Shown here piece after piece: positions 17,231 to 25,807 of a stretch of DNA of 44,132 nucleotides. This DNA is from Bacteroidetes bacterium ADurb.Bin234 (GTDB lineage: Bacteria; Bacteroidota; Bacteroidia; Bacteroidales; WCHB1-69). Under the pieces are notes generated by a model. It had not been told where the DNA came from. It searched no databases and was given only the letters and a program-made list of their open reading frames with translations. The stretch covers positions 1-44,132 of the forward strand of contig MWCE01000258.1 of assembly GCA_002069895.1 (NCBI GenBank), read 5' to 3'. Made by a program: the position numbers and the translations under genes. Each line of letters starts with the position of its first letter. Positions within the stretch are counted from its first letter, which is position 1.

Positions 17231-17998
17231 ATGTTTAAATCTATGTTATTGAAACGGATTATATTTGTTTTGTTTTTTTTGGTAGCAATCAATGTGTATG
17301 CTCAATCTGACAGTTTATTCAATGCTGCCAACGAAGCGTATAAACAAAAAAAATATGAAAAGGCGATTGAATTGTATTCCGATTTGGTTAGTGCAGGTTA
17401 TCAGAGTGCATCTTTGTATTACAATTTGGGAAATGCTTATTTCAAAAACAATCAATTGTCAAAATCAATACTATGGTATGAAAGAGCTTTACGATTAGAA
17501 CCCTCCAATGAAGATATTATTCATAATATTGCCTTCGCCAACAAGCAAATAGTGGATGAAATGGATGTTTTGCCCGAATTCTTTTTAAAAAGATGGATAA
17601 AATCCTTTTATAATATAATGTCTTCAACGGGCTGGGCTATAACTTCGGTAGTTTTTTCGTTGTTATTATTCTCGTTTTTAGCTGTTTTACTTTTAACATC
17701 TCATGCGAAAAGAAGAGTAGCGATATTCTTCTCTACTATTGTTTTAGCCCTATTAATGTTAACAAGTATAACATTTGCCATTATTCAAAAGAATAATTCT
17801 TTAAGGAAAAATGAAGCTGTTGTTACACATTTGAGTGTAACGGTAAAAAGCATGCCCGATCAAGCCGGAACGGATTTGTTTACGATTCACGAAGGATTAA
17901 AAGTTACCATAGTCGACAAGGTGGGCGATTGGATTGAAGTGCTTTTCCCTGACGGTAATAAAGGTTGGATTCAACAGACATCCGTTGAAGTTATTTAA
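17231..17998 (+). CDS. batE: BatE-like TPR/SH3 membrane protein
   Basis: A 255-residue protein. The signal peptide ends near INVYAQ. Tetratricopeptide repeats follow: SLFNAANEAYKQKKYEKAIELY and ASLYYNLGNAYFKNNQLSKSILWYERALRLEPSN. Two hydrophobic helices come next (about 145-170 and 178-198), then a C-terminal bacterial SH3 domain ending WIEVLFPDGNKGWIQQTSVEVI. TPR-TM-TM-SH3 is the arrangement of BatE from the Bacteroidetes aerotolerance (Bat) operon. Here it is not with batA-D but 20 bp ahead of an ABC export operon. An upstream ATG at 17207 adds eight residues; ATG 17231 gives the better signal peptide. Confidence 0.7.
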   Translation: MFKSMLLKRIIFVLFFLVAINVYAQSDSLFNAANEAYKQKKYEKAIELYSDLVSAGYQSASLYYNLGNAYFKNNQLSKSILWYERALRLEPSNEDIIHNIAFANKQIVDEMDVLPEFFLKRWIKSFYNIMSSTGWAITSVVFSLLLFSFLAVLLLTSHAKRRVAIFFSTIVLALLMLTSITFAIIQKNNSLRKNEAVVTHLSVTVKSMPDQAGTDLFTIHEGLKVTIVDKVGDWIEVLFPDGNKGWIQQTSVEVI

Positions 17999-18018
17999 TA
18001 TGTATTAATATAATAATA

Positions 18019-18678
18019 ATGATCAAACTACGAAATGTACATAAGACCTATTTTGGCGCAGCTCCTTTGCATGTGCTTAAAGGAGTTGATTTAACGGTAG
18101 AAGAAGGTGAAATGATAGCTGTTATGGGTGCTTCCGGTTCCGGCAAATCCACCTTATTGAATATTATTGGGATTTTAGATAACTATGATCAAGGAGAGTA
18201 TTTTCTGAATAAAGTAAGCATAAAAAATCCAAGCGAATCGATGGCTGCCGATTTTCGGAATAAAATGATTGGTTTTGTTTTTCAGTCGTTTAATCTGATT
18301 GCTTATAAAACGGCCATTGAAAATGTGGCTTTACCGCTTTATTATCAAAATGTTTCAAGGAAAAAAAGAAACCGTTTGGCCATGGAATATTTGGAAAGAA
18401 TGGAGTTGAAAGAATGGGCCGATTATTTTCCGAATCAATTGAGTGGAGGTCAAAAACAAAGGGTGGCTATTGCACGTGCTTTGATAACAAATCCTAAAAT
18501 AATTTTAGCAGATGAACCTACCGGTGCATTAGACAGTCAAACATCTATTGAGATGATTAACTTATTTAAAGAAATGAACCGTAAAGGAATGACCATCGTT
18601 ATCGTAACCCATGAACAGTTGGTGGCCGATGCAGCCGGCAGAATTATACATATAAAAGACGGAATTATAAACAATTAA
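18019..18678 (+). CDS. MacB/LolD-type ABC transporter ATP-binding protein
   Basis: A 219-residue ATPase. The Walker A motif GASGSGKST is at 37-45, the Q-loop glutamine at Q89, the signature LSGGQKQR at 141-148, and Walker B ILADEPTGALD from 162. The family is that of LolD, FtsE and MacB, in which the ATPase powers mechanotransmission by an FtsX-like permease rather than moving substrate through the membrane. It is the first of five genes (two permeases, adaptor, TolC) and follows the BatE-like gene by 20 bp. Confidence 0.95.
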   Translation: MIKLRNVHKTYFGAAPLHVLKGVDLTVEEGEMIAVMGASGSGKSTLLNIIGILDNYDQGEYFLNKVSIKNPSESMAADFRNKMIGFVFQSFNLIAYKTAIENVALPLYYQNVSRKKRNRLAMEYLERMELKEWADYFPNQLSGGQKQRVAIARALITNPKIILADEPTGALDSQTSIEMINLFKEMNRKGMTIVIVTHEQLVADAAGRIIHIKDGIINN

Positions 18679-18726
18679 TTCTTTTTAAATTAAAAGTAGT
18701 AAAGAATACAAAAACTAAGATTTTCT

Positions 18727-19980
18727 ATGAAACCGGAACTTTTCAACGAAATATTCACTTCGCTTAAACGCAATAAACTCCGTACCTTTTTAACCGGTTT
18801 TTCTATTGCATGGGGTATTTTTATGCTGATATTGTTGTTGGCAGCCGGTAACGGACTGAAAAACGGGGTTACTTCCAATTTTTCATCTTCAACCATTAAT
18901 AAGTTGAATTTGTTTGCTTCATGGACTTCATTGCCTTACGAAGGTTATCCCAAAGGACGCAAAATCAATATGGATAATTCCGATTCGCTTTTTATGGCCA
19001 ACAGTTTTCCTGAAATTGATGAGGTGATTCCCGAGTATCCTTTGGGTTATAAAACGATTTATAATCAAAAAAAATATGCTAACGGCGAAGTTAAAGCTGT
19101 CCTTCCTCAATATATTAATGTGAGAAGTTTGAATATAATTAAGGGGAGATTCCTGAATTCATTAGATATGAAAGAAAAGCGGAAAGTAATAGTGTTGAGC
19201 CGTCAGGATGCCGAATTGCTTTTCGGTTCTGTTGATGTAATTGGACGAATTGTGATATTGGACCAGGTCGTTTATCAGGTTGTGGGAGTGTATGCGATTG
19301 AGCGCTCTTTTTGGAGGACGGAATCATATGTTCCCTTTTCGACAGCAAGAAGTATATATAACGCTACGAATCATATTAACCAAATTACTTGTACTATCAA
19401 CGGCTTAACTACGGCAGATGAAAATGATAGTTTTAATTTGAGATTACAACATCGATTAAGTGAAAAACATAATTATCATCCCGACGATAGCAAAGCGATA
19501 TATATATGGAATTCTTTAAAAGATTATTTGCAAACCATGAAGATATTTTCAGCCATCTCTATCTTTGTTTGGATAATTGGTCTGGGTACTTTAATAGCCG
19601 GAATTGTTGGTGTTAGTAATATTATGTTAATTACGGTACGAGAACGTACAAAAGAGTTCGGTATAAGAAAAGCGCTCGGAGCCAAACCTTCATCCATTAT
19701 TCGTTTGATTATTTCAGAATCATTATTTGTTACGGCAACATTCGGATATATCGGAATGTTTTTTGGAATCTTAATCACCGAAATCATTAACAAAATAATG
19801 CTTTCGGGGGCATCAACTCCTAAGCAAGGTGCGCCGGTGATTTTTCAAAATCCTACGGTGGATATTGGTATTGCGGTATCGGCAACCCTCGTATTGATAA
19901 TAGCCGGTGTGTTGGCAGGTTATTTTCCGGCCCGTAAAGCCGTGGCCATTAAACCGATTGAAGCCCTAAAATATGAGTGA
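18727..19980 (+). CDS. MacB-type ABC permease 1
   Basis: A 417-residue protein with the MacB layout: one N-terminal helix (about 20-42, FSIAWGIFMLILLLAAGNG), a periplasmic MacB_PCD-like domain (about 43-275), then three helices of the FtsX domain. The conserved stretch GTLIAGIVGVSNIMLITVRERTKEFGIRKALGAKP is the membrane-to-ATPase coupling segment. The sequence ends in the usual FPARKAVAIKPIEALKYE. It is the same length as the next permease and clearly paralogous to it, so the pair probably forms a heterodimer driven by the upstream ATPase. Confidence 0.93.
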   Translation: MKPELFNEIFTSLKRNKLRTFLTGFSIAWGIFMLILLLAAGNGLKNGVTSNFSSSTINKLNLFASWTSLPYEGYPKGRKINMDNSDSLFMANSFPEIDEVIPEYPLGYKTIYNQKKYANGEVKAVLPQYINVRSLNIIKGRFLNSLDMKEKRKVIVLSRQDAELLFGSVDVIGRIVILDQVVYQVVGVYAIERSFWRTESYVPFSTARSIYNATNHINQITCTINGLTTADENDSFNLRLQHRLSEKHNYHPDDSKAIYIWNSLKDYLQTMKIFSAISIFVWIIGLGTLIAGIVGVSNIMLITVRERTKEFGIRKALGAKPSSIIRLIISESLFVTATFGYIGMFFGILITEIINKIMLSGASTPKQGAPVIFQNPTVDIGIAVSATLVLIIAGVLAGYFPARKAVAIKPIEALKYE

Positions 19981-20012
19981 TAAGCATTAAAACAAGCTTT
20001 ATATATTGAAAA

Positions 20013-21266
20013 ATGTTTGATATAGATAAATATAAGGAAATTTGGCAAACAATAAACCGGAACAAGATGCGTAGCATATTAACCGGTTTCGGTGTGGCCT
20101 GGGGTATATTTATGTTTGTTGTTATGATGGGGATTGGAAACGGTTTTAACAACGGATTGCGTCAAAATGTGGATGGTATATCCCAAAATTCCATGTTTGT
20201 TTTCCCTAATGCTACAACGGTGGAATACAAAGGTTTTAATGCGGGTAGGTTTTGGACGATGAATAATGAAGATATTGATTTATTAAAAGATAATATACCA
20301 GAAATTCAATATATTGCCGGCATGTTGTTTAACAATCAAGGAGGAAAAACCGTTAGAGCCGACCGTTCGGAAAGTTATAGTTTCAGAGGGATAGATGCAA
20401 ATCACACCAAAATTGAAAAGTTGAATGTGCTGCAAGGCCGAACGTTTAATTGTTTGGATTTAAAAGAAAAACGAAAAATCTGTGTGATAGGGAAACAAGT
20501 GTACGACCAATTGTTTAACCCGGGCGAACAAGCAGTCGGTCAACAAATATCGGTTGACGGACGTTATTATATGGTTATTGGTGTTGTTAACGGTTCGGAT
20601 AATATGAACATTGGCGGTAATGCCAATTCCACTGTTTTTGTGCCGATAACAACCATGCAACAAGTAAATAATTTCGGTAATGATATCCATATGGTTTGTA
20701 TCGCCGCCTATGAGGATGTGAATATTAAGGATATTGAGGAGAAAGTGAAAGATTTAATAAAAGCTAAACATAGTATAGCTCCTGTCGATGATGCGGCATT
20801 AAATTCTTTTAATATACAAGAAATGTTTTTAATGTTTAAATATTTGTATTTGGGTATACAAATATTAACATGGATAGTAGGGATGGGGACATTGTTGGCA
20901 GGTGTAGTTGGCATAAGCAATATTATGTTGGTTTCCATTCGTGAACGTAGGAATGAAATAGGTATCAGGAGAGCCTTGGGAGCCAAGCCCAAAGTGATTT
21001 TACGTCAAATTATGAACGAAAGTTTGTTTTTAACTTTTATTGCCGGATATGCAGGCTTCCTCTTAGGTGTTTTGCTTTTGACTGGATTAGAAAAAATTTC
21101 ACAAATGAACGACGATGGTACTTCGATGTTTGTTAATCCGCAAATTTCATTCGGAATGGGAATTACCGCTTTGATTATATTGGTTATTTCAGGCTTGATA
21201 GCCGGCCTGATTCCCGCTAAAAGTGCTATGCAAATTAAAGCAATTGATGCATTAAGAGATGAATAA
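20013..21266 (+). CDS. MacB-type ABC permease 2
   Basis: A second 417-residue permease of the same architecture: an N-terminal helix (GVAWGIFMFVVMMGIGNG), a periplasmic domain, and three C-terminal helices with GTLLAGVVGISNIMLVSIRERRNEIGIRRALGAKP. The C-terminus reads IPAKSAMQIKAIDALRDE. Its periplasmic domain differs strongly from that of permease 1, so it may contact a different partner. It lies 32 bp after permease 1, and its stop overlaps an alternative start of the adaptor gene. Confidence 0.93.
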   Translation: MFDIDKYKEIWQTINRNKMRSILTGFGVAWGIFMFVVMMGIGNGFNNGLRQNVDGISQNSMFVFPNATTVEYKGFNAGRFWTMNNEDIDLLKDNIPEIQYIAGMLFNNQGGKTVRADRSESYSFRGIDANHTKIEKLNVLQGRTFNCLDLKEKRKICVIGKQVYDQLFNPGEQAVGQQISVDGRYYMVIGVVNGSDNMNIGGNANSTVFVPITTMQQVNNFGNDIHMVCIAAYEDVNIKDIEEKVKDLIKAKHSIAPVDDAALNSFNIQEMFLMFKYLYLGIQILTWIVGMGTLLAGVVGISNIMLVSIRERRNEIGIRRALGAKPKVILRQIMNESLFLTFIAGYAGFLLGVLLLTGLEKISQMNDDGTSMFVNPQISFGMGITALIILVISGLIAGLIPAKSAMQIKAIDALRDE

Positions 21267-21285
21267 TAATAATGTAAAATATAAT

Positions 21286-22410
21286 ATGAAAAGATTTTTT
21301 AAAATTACAGCTTTTGTTCTTTTGGGTGTTTTGGTGGTTGGCACTTTTGTGTTTCTTTGGAACAAATCCAAACAAAAACCAATCGAATATGAAATAGTTC
21401 AACCGGAAATTAGAAACATAAAAAAGAAAATAATCATCAACGGTACCATTAGTCCGAGAAATGAAGTGGCTTTGAAACCGCAGATATCCGGCATTATAAC
21501 CGAAATAAATAAAGAATCGGGTCAGTTGGTTAAAATAGGAGAGGTGATAGCCAAAGTGAAGGTGGTGCCTGATCTGGCTACATTAAACAATGCAGAGTCT
21601 CGTTTGAATGTGGCAAACATTAGTTTTGAACAAATTAAAAATGAATACGACAGGGCTTCCAAATTGCATAAATCGGGAGTGTTGTCAAAAGAAGAATATG
21701 AAACTACATATAGCTCTTATTTGAAAGCAAAAGAGGAGCTTAGCAATGCAAGAGAAGCTTTGGAAATAGTGAAAGAAGGTATATCATCAAGTACTGCAAG
21801 CTATAGTAATACACAAATCAAATCAACCATAACAGGAATGATATTGGATATCCCTGTAAAAGTGGGAAGCTCGGTTATTCAAACCAATAACTTTAATGAA
21901 GGCACTACCATCGCTACTATTGCCGACATGAATGATTTGATTTTTTTAGGTAAAGTAGATGAAACGGAAGTAGGTAAAATAGCCCTTGGTAATAAAGTAA
22001 ATCTGATAATAGGAGCCATGCAAGATAACAAATGCGAAGCAGTACTGGAATATATTTCTCCCAAAGGCACATTAGAAAACGGAGCTACTACTTTCGAAAT
22101 CAAAGCTGCCGTTCAATCAACTGGCGGTGGATTTATCCGTTCGGGTTATAGTGCCAATGGGGAAGTGATTATAGCTCAAAAGGATAAGGTTTTATCTATA
22201 CCCGAAAGCTGTTTGGATTTCGAAGGCGATTCGGCTTTTGTTTTTATTCAAAAAGTGAATAAGGACGAAAACGATCCATATTTGAAAACCTACGTTAAAT
22301 TAGGTCTTTCCGATGGTGTGTATATTCAGGTGTTAAAAGGAATTACTAAAAAAGATAAACTACGCGGAAAGATTATTACAAAATTGGATAATAAACCGAA
22401 AAAGAAATAA
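21286..22410 (+). CDS. HlyD/MacA-family periplasmic adaptor
   Basis: A 374-residue membrane-fusion protein. The N-terminal anchor helix is ITAFVLLGVLVVGTFVFLW. A lipoyl-like half motif follows (NEVALKPQISGIITEINKESGQLVKIGEVIAKV), then a helical hairpin (about 100-180) that meets the TolC channel, and a beta-barrel and membrane-proximal domain. In MacAB-TolC systems it bridges the permease and the channel. ATG 21259 lies in frame nine codons upstream and overlaps the previous stop; the MKRFFKIT start at 21286 looks more natural, but either is possible. TolC follows after 2 bp. Confidence 0.92.
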   Translation: MKRFFKITAFVLLGVLVVGTFVFLWNKSKQKPIEYEIVQPEIRNIKKKIIINGTISPRNEVALKPQISGIITEINKESGQLVKIGEVIAKVKVVPDLATLNNAESRLNVANISFEQIKNEYDRASKLHKSGVLSKEEYETTYSSYLKAKEELSNAREALEIVKEGISSSTASYSNTQIKSTITGMILDIPVKVGSSVIQTNNFNEGTTIATIADMNDLIFLGKVDETEVGKIALGNKVNLIIGAMQDNKCEAVLEYISPKGTLENGATTFEIKAAVQSTGGGFIRSGYSANGEVIIAQKDKVLSIPESCLDFEGDSAFVFIQKVNKDENDPYLKTYVKLGLSDGVYIQVLKGITKKDKLRGKIITKLDNKPKKK

Positions 22411-22412
22411 AT

Positions 22413-23741
22413 ATGAAAAATAAACATTTGATATTATGTTTGATAGCATGCTTAACAATAACTGTTTCGACGGCACAAACCAAATGGACATTGGATAGTT
22501 GTGTTTCCTATGCATTAGAACATAATTATACGGTAAAACAAACACTCATTGATTTGGAAGCTAAAAAGATACAATTGCAATCAAGTAAAATGAGCCGTTT
22601 GCCTGTTTTGGCAGCATCGGTAAATCAGCATTTTAATTTGGGACGTGCCGAAACTGCAGGGGGAGTTATCGTTGATAATACGCAATCAACCACATCTTTC
22701 GGTATAGGTTTAAATATGCCGCTTTTCGAAGGCTTGCGTACCTATTATCAAATTGCTTCCGATAAGTTGAATCTTCAATCGGCTAATGAAGATTTAAACC
22801 AAGCCATGGAACAAATCGAATTGATGATAACAGCCTATTTTTTAGAAGTGCTTTTATGTAAAGAAATGTTGGAAATAGCAGAAGAACAATTGGCTTTATC
22901 GAAAACGCAAGTATCACGTATTGAAAGTTTACTTGAAGCCGGCAAATCGTCGGAAGCGGAACTATATACCGCCAAAGCCAATCTCGCCAACGATGAAGTA
23001 GGCATTACCGAAGCCTGGAATAATTTGCGTTTGGCAAAATTAGATTTGGCTCAACTGATGAATATTTCCAATGCCGACAACTTTGATGTTAACGATGATA
23101 ATATTGAAGTAACAATGGACAAAATCCTTCACCTCTCGATCGACAAACAGGCTGTCATCGAAAACAGTTTACGTAATCGTCCGGCCATAAAAGCAGCAGA
23201 ATTACGTATCGAAAAAAGCAATAAAGATATCAGAATCTCACAAGCAGCTTATTATCCTTCTTTACAACTGTCCGCAAACTATGGAACGGGTTATTATTAT
23301 GCCTTTCAGAAAAGTTTGCAAGCAAGCAATCTTCCTTTTGGTCAGCAATTGAACAATCATTCGAGCGAAGCCCTTTCACTTTCTTTAAAAATTCCGATAT
23401 TCAATGGCTTATCAACCGTTAACAATGTTAAACAATCAAAACTTTTAATGCGTTCACAAGAAATCCAATTGGAAGAGGTCAAAATGTCGTTAATCAAAGA
23501 AATAGAACAGGCATATACCAATGCGATGGTATCAAAAGATAAATATATAGCTTCCCGAAAAGCAGTAGAAGCATCGGAAATCGCTTTCCAATATGAAGAA
23601 ACAAAATACCATGCCGGCACTTCTTCGGTTTATGTGTATAATGAAGCAAAAATTAATTATCAGAAATCACAATCACAAGCCGTTCAAGCTAAATATGATT
23701 ATTTCTTCCGTTTGAAGATATTGGAATTTTACAATCATTAA
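22413..23741 (+). CDS. TolC-family outer-membrane channel
   Basis: A 442-residue protein with a signal peptide ending TVSTAQ, followed by TKWTLDSCVSYALEHNYTVKQ, the usual start of the first TolC half-repeat. Two related helical repeats are seen, with APVQ-like proline breaks and strand segments (GIGLNMPLFEGLRTYYQI and SLSLKIPIFNGLSTVNNVKQS). This is the outer-membrane exit duct for the MacB-type exporter encoded just upstream. It is the last gene of the operon; only a weak hairpin (AAAATC/GATTTT, 23752-23766) follows. Confidence 0.95.
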   Translation: MKNKHLILCLIACLTITVSTAQTKWTLDSCVSYALEHNYTVKQTLIDLEAKKIQLQSSKMSRLPVLAASVNQHFNLGRAETAGGVIVDNTQSTTSFGIGLNMPLFEGLRTYYQIASDKLNLQSANEDLNQAMEQIELMITAYFLEVLLCKEMLEIAEEQLALSKTQVSRIESLLEAGKSSEAELYTAKANLANDEVGITEAWNNLRLAKLDLAQLMNISNADNFDVNDDNIEVTMDKILHLSIDKQAVIENSLRNRPAIKAAELRIEKSNKDIRISQAAYYPSLQLSANYGTGYYYAFQKSLQASNLPFGQQLNNHSSEALSLSLKIPIFNGLSTVNNVKQSKLLMRSQEIQLEEVKMSLIKEIEQAYTNAMVSKDKYIASRKAVEASEIAFQYEETKYHAGTSSVYVYNEAKINYQKSQSQAVQAKYDYFFRLKILEFYNH

Positions 23742-23881
23742 TCCAAGTAGAAAAATCATTGATTTTGTTGTGTTTTATAAAAAATTCGACATCTCCGCAT
23801 TTTCACGCTTTAAAAAATAATCAACTAACCTTGTTTTTACACAGAAGGGGTACTTCCCTAAATTGAGACCTTATGCATTTT

Positions 23882-23922
23882 AATTTTCTCCTTATAGTTT
23901 TAAATTTTATAAGGAGAAAATT
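23882..23922. repeat. Perfect 15-bp stem-loop
   Basis: AATTTTCTCCTTATA (23882-23896) pairs fully with 23908-23922 across an 11-nt loop. It is about 140 bp beyond the TolC gene and has no T-run of terminator type on the plus strand. It may be a repeat-element fragment or an mRNA end. Confidence 0.7.
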
Positions 23923-24133
23923 TGGATGCACACGCTATAAAATTCAAGGGAAAGAGAGGAAATTGAAATATGACGGTACAGAATTGAAAGGAGTAAAGAG
24001 GATATATAAAACTCAAATGAATATATGCCAATATATGCGTAACGAAGTGAAGCGAAGAATCTGTAACTAATAGAGTAATCTTTATCGGACAAAATTTATA
24101 TTTAATAATAGTAAATCGTATTTATTATTATGC

Positions 24134-24141
24134 TACATTTG
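24134..24141 (+). promoter_or_regulatory. -7 box of the lipoprotein gene
   Basis: TACATTTG followed by C, 42 bp before the ATG at 24184; no clear -33 element. Confidence 0.5.
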
Positions 24142-24183
24142 CAAAAAAAATATTTATAAGACAAAATTTAAAATGTATTTGTT

Positions 24184-24678
24184 ATGAGAGTATTAAAAGT
24201 AATCATCTTTGTTTTTACCCTTTTGTGTGTTGCTTGTGAAGAAGTACCTGAAAATGAAAATCCAAACAACAACCCTAATAATTCTGTTAAAACAGATAGT
24301 ATTTCATATCCCGAAAAAGTTATTCTTGGCAACAATGTTTTAGCACTAAAAGATTCAAGCATTCTGGTTTCAGATGATGCATATGAATTAGGCGCGGTTT
24401 TAGGTAAAGATGCTAATTTAAAATTAGTTATTACCAACCTTTCTACTTACCCTTCGGGCGAAATGGGTCCGATTTGGTTTTTTGATATGGAAAGTCAAGG
24501 TTGGATGATTAATGATTATAACGAATCTTCAAATTACCAAGTGTTAACGTCAACTTCAACAGGGAAAATATATGCTGTTATAAGTTTTGATGGTTTTGGT
24601 TATCAAGGAGAGTGCAGGATTGATTTTTATGAAAATAGCGACACCATCACTCAAAGCAAATATTATTTTTGGGAGTAA
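24184..24678 (+). CDS. Lipoprotein of unknown function
   Basis: A 164-residue protein that I do not recognise. The signal peptide ends in LCVAC with Cys18 as the lipid-bearing residue. A low-complexity linker follows (ENENPNNNPNNS), then a compact region of about 125 residues rich in beta-forming stretches (NLKLVITNLSTYPSG, GKIYAVISFDGFGY, ECRIDFYENSD). The EE after the Cys does not match an obvious lipoprotein-export signal. It is a single-gene unit between the exporter operon and a long non-coding region. Confidence 0.7.
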   Translation: MRVLKVIIFVFTLLCVACEEVPENENPNNNPNNSVKTDSISYPEKVILGNNVLALKDSSILVSDDAYELGAVLGKDANLKLVITNLSTYPSGEMGPIWFFDMESQGWMINDYNESSNYQVLTSTSTGKIYAVISFDGFGYQGECRIDFYENSDTITQSKYYFWE

Positions 24679-24951
24679 ACTTTTATCACGATTACACTAT
24701 TCCTTTCTTTTCTTTCTGAATCAGTAAGCCATTACAAATTAAATTATTTTCGTGCAACATTGACAACTGATCCGTGCAAAATCGGATATATTCCGATGCT
24801 TATGCGTTTATAACAGGTGCATCAAATGAATCGTTTAGAAAAAAAAGAATACATCCTCATTTCTTAAACTCGAACGCCACCTTATAATTAAAAGCAAAAG
24901 TTTGAAAAAAATTTAATGAGTGGTGTTGGATAAAAACACCTTTATAATTTT

Positions 24952-25068
24952 GTAAGGCAGAAGTTCTTGAAAACGAAAAAAGGAGTTTTACAGGGTTTTA
25001 TATCAAGGAACGCGAAGGTTCAAATTCGTAAAATTAGTAATTGTTTTTTCTCCGCTTCTTTTTAAAAC
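24952..25068 (+). repeat. Repeat core copy A, left part
   Basis: This stretch matches the minus strand of 38221-38338 with five substitutions and one single-base deletion over 118 positions. It ends at TTAAAAC, after which the match breaks off and resumes at 25498. The missing T at about 25060 would break the reading frame that is open in copy B. Confidence 0.85.
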
Positions 25069-25490
25069 CACATTATGCATTAGGATTTCTTCGAGAATGC
25101 ATTATCCGGTTTCAATGTTTTAGCAATCTATGTATGATAAAAATACAGTTTTATTTATCATAATATCAACTACATACAGACCGCTGCGGACGACCCCTCT
25201 GTGACAAGCTTGCGACAGAAAATGACAAGCTTGTGATGAGTGCGTGACAAGGCAGAGACTATCGCGTGAGAAGCTTCTCACAAAAGCATGGCAAGCTTGC
25301 CATTTTTCACGGGAAGCTTGTCACAAGGGGGGTGTCCGCTGCGGAAATACATTTGCAAATATATCATATACTGCAATATATAAACATTGATTTTTACTTT
25401 CATTTTATGTTAGTAATTTGCTGAATTTTAAGGAATTTGAACAAAAGGGATCCTATATGCCTTAAATACTTTTTTATTGCGGAATCCGGA
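25069..25490. mobile_element. 422-bp insert within repeat copy A, flanked by 7-bp direct repeats
   Basis: Copy B has one TTAAAAC at this point; copy A has two (25062-25068 and 25491-25497) with 422 bp between them. This is what an insertion with a 7-bp target duplication would leave. No transposase frame fits. The ends are not clear terminal inverted repeats, though GCATTAGGAT near the left and a related inverted stretch near 25450-25463 are weakly alike. Inside are a 9-bp stem (25133-25141 with 25154-25162) and the palindrome cluster. A non-autonomous element is the best guess; deletion from copy B is the alternative. Confidence 0.5.
25181..25344. repeat. Cluster of AAGCTT-centred palindromes inside a 31-bp inverted repeat
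   Basis: Arms at 25181-25211 and 25314-25344 are complementary at 26 of 31 positions and begin CCGCTGCGGAC. Within 114 bp there are five AAGCTT sites (25206, 25227, 25271, 25293 and 25314). Two of them sit in perfect 16-bp palindromes: GTGAGAAGCTTCTCAC at 25266-25281 and ATGGCAAGCTTGCCAT at 25288-25303. The segment is far more GC-rich than its surroundings and would fold into a branched hairpin in RNA or single-stranded DNA. Confidence 0.85.
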
Positions 25491-25497
25491 TTAAAAC

Positions 25498-25700
25498 ATA
25501 ATCTTTTTAAAATGCTTTTATTCCTTCCCTTTTTCTTAAATTAATAAAAAAACGGGGGGGGATGTTTTTCTCCTGTTTTAGTTTAATTTTATTTCCGATT
25601 TCCTTCATTATCCACAAGGCAAATTTGGAAGGAACAGAAAATATAAAATGGGAATCTACCTTTGCAGATGCAAATCTTATAGCACCTCAAAAAAGATTAA
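25498..25700 (+). repeat. Repeat core copy A, right part
   Basis: Aligned with the minus strand of 38014-38220, it shares the TGCTTTTATTCCTTCCCTTT block, a G-run, the TTTCTCCTGTTT block and the end TTTGCAGATGCAAATCTT followed by a TAGCACCT-like tail. Identity is clearly lower than in the left part and there are several indels. TACCTTTG at 25657-25664 has the form of a -7 box. Confidence 0.75.
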
Positions 25701-25742
25701 ATCAAAAAAATATTAAAATTCACAATCTATAAAAATTTTGTT

Positions 25743-25750
25743 TACTTTTG
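25743..25750 (+). promoter_or_regulatory. -7 box upstream of the DUF1294 gene
   Basis: TACTTTTG, 57 bp before the ATG at 25808. A second candidate, TACCTTTG at 25657, lies in the repeat. Confidence 0.5.
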
Positions 25751-25807
25751 TGGCAATTTTTTTGGAAAAATCATGTTTATTTTAAAAACAAATAAAACTA
25801 AACAATT

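Larger units (their letters stand above)
23742..24183. other. 442-bp non-coding gap with a perfect 15-bp hairpin
   Basis: No credible gene is seen; the short frames here are poor. It holds a weak hairpin after the TolC gene, a strong 15-bp stem-loop (listed separately), a short stretch with GAAGTGAAGCGAAGAATCTG at about 24045-24064 that looks like repeat debris, and a TACATTTG box for the lipoprotein gene. Confidence 0.6.
24679..25807. other. 1.1-kb non-coding region with an interrupted repeat and dense hairpins
   Basis: No gene is supported. The region contains a small dyad at 24781-24797 (ATCGGA/TCCGAT), the left part of a repeat core (24952-25068), an insert (25069-25490) carrying several hairpins, the right part of the core (25498-25700) with a promoter-like box at 25657-25664, and a further box at 25743-25750 that should serve the DUF1294 gene. 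An 8-base G run lies at 25554-25561. Confidence 0.75.

Noticed and set aside
23873-24070. A 65-codon plus-strand frame after the TolC gene.
   Set aside because: It runs through the 15-bp hairpin, has no promoter or family likeness, and its composition is that of random AT-rich sequence.
25181-25344. CRISPR-like array.
   Set aside because: The units are palindromes of varied length and spacing without constant repeats or spacers, and no cas gene is present.
25554-25561. Phase-variable G tract.
   Set aside because: The run of eight G lies in a non-coding repeat and no gene depends on its length; copy B has an interrupted run at the same place.
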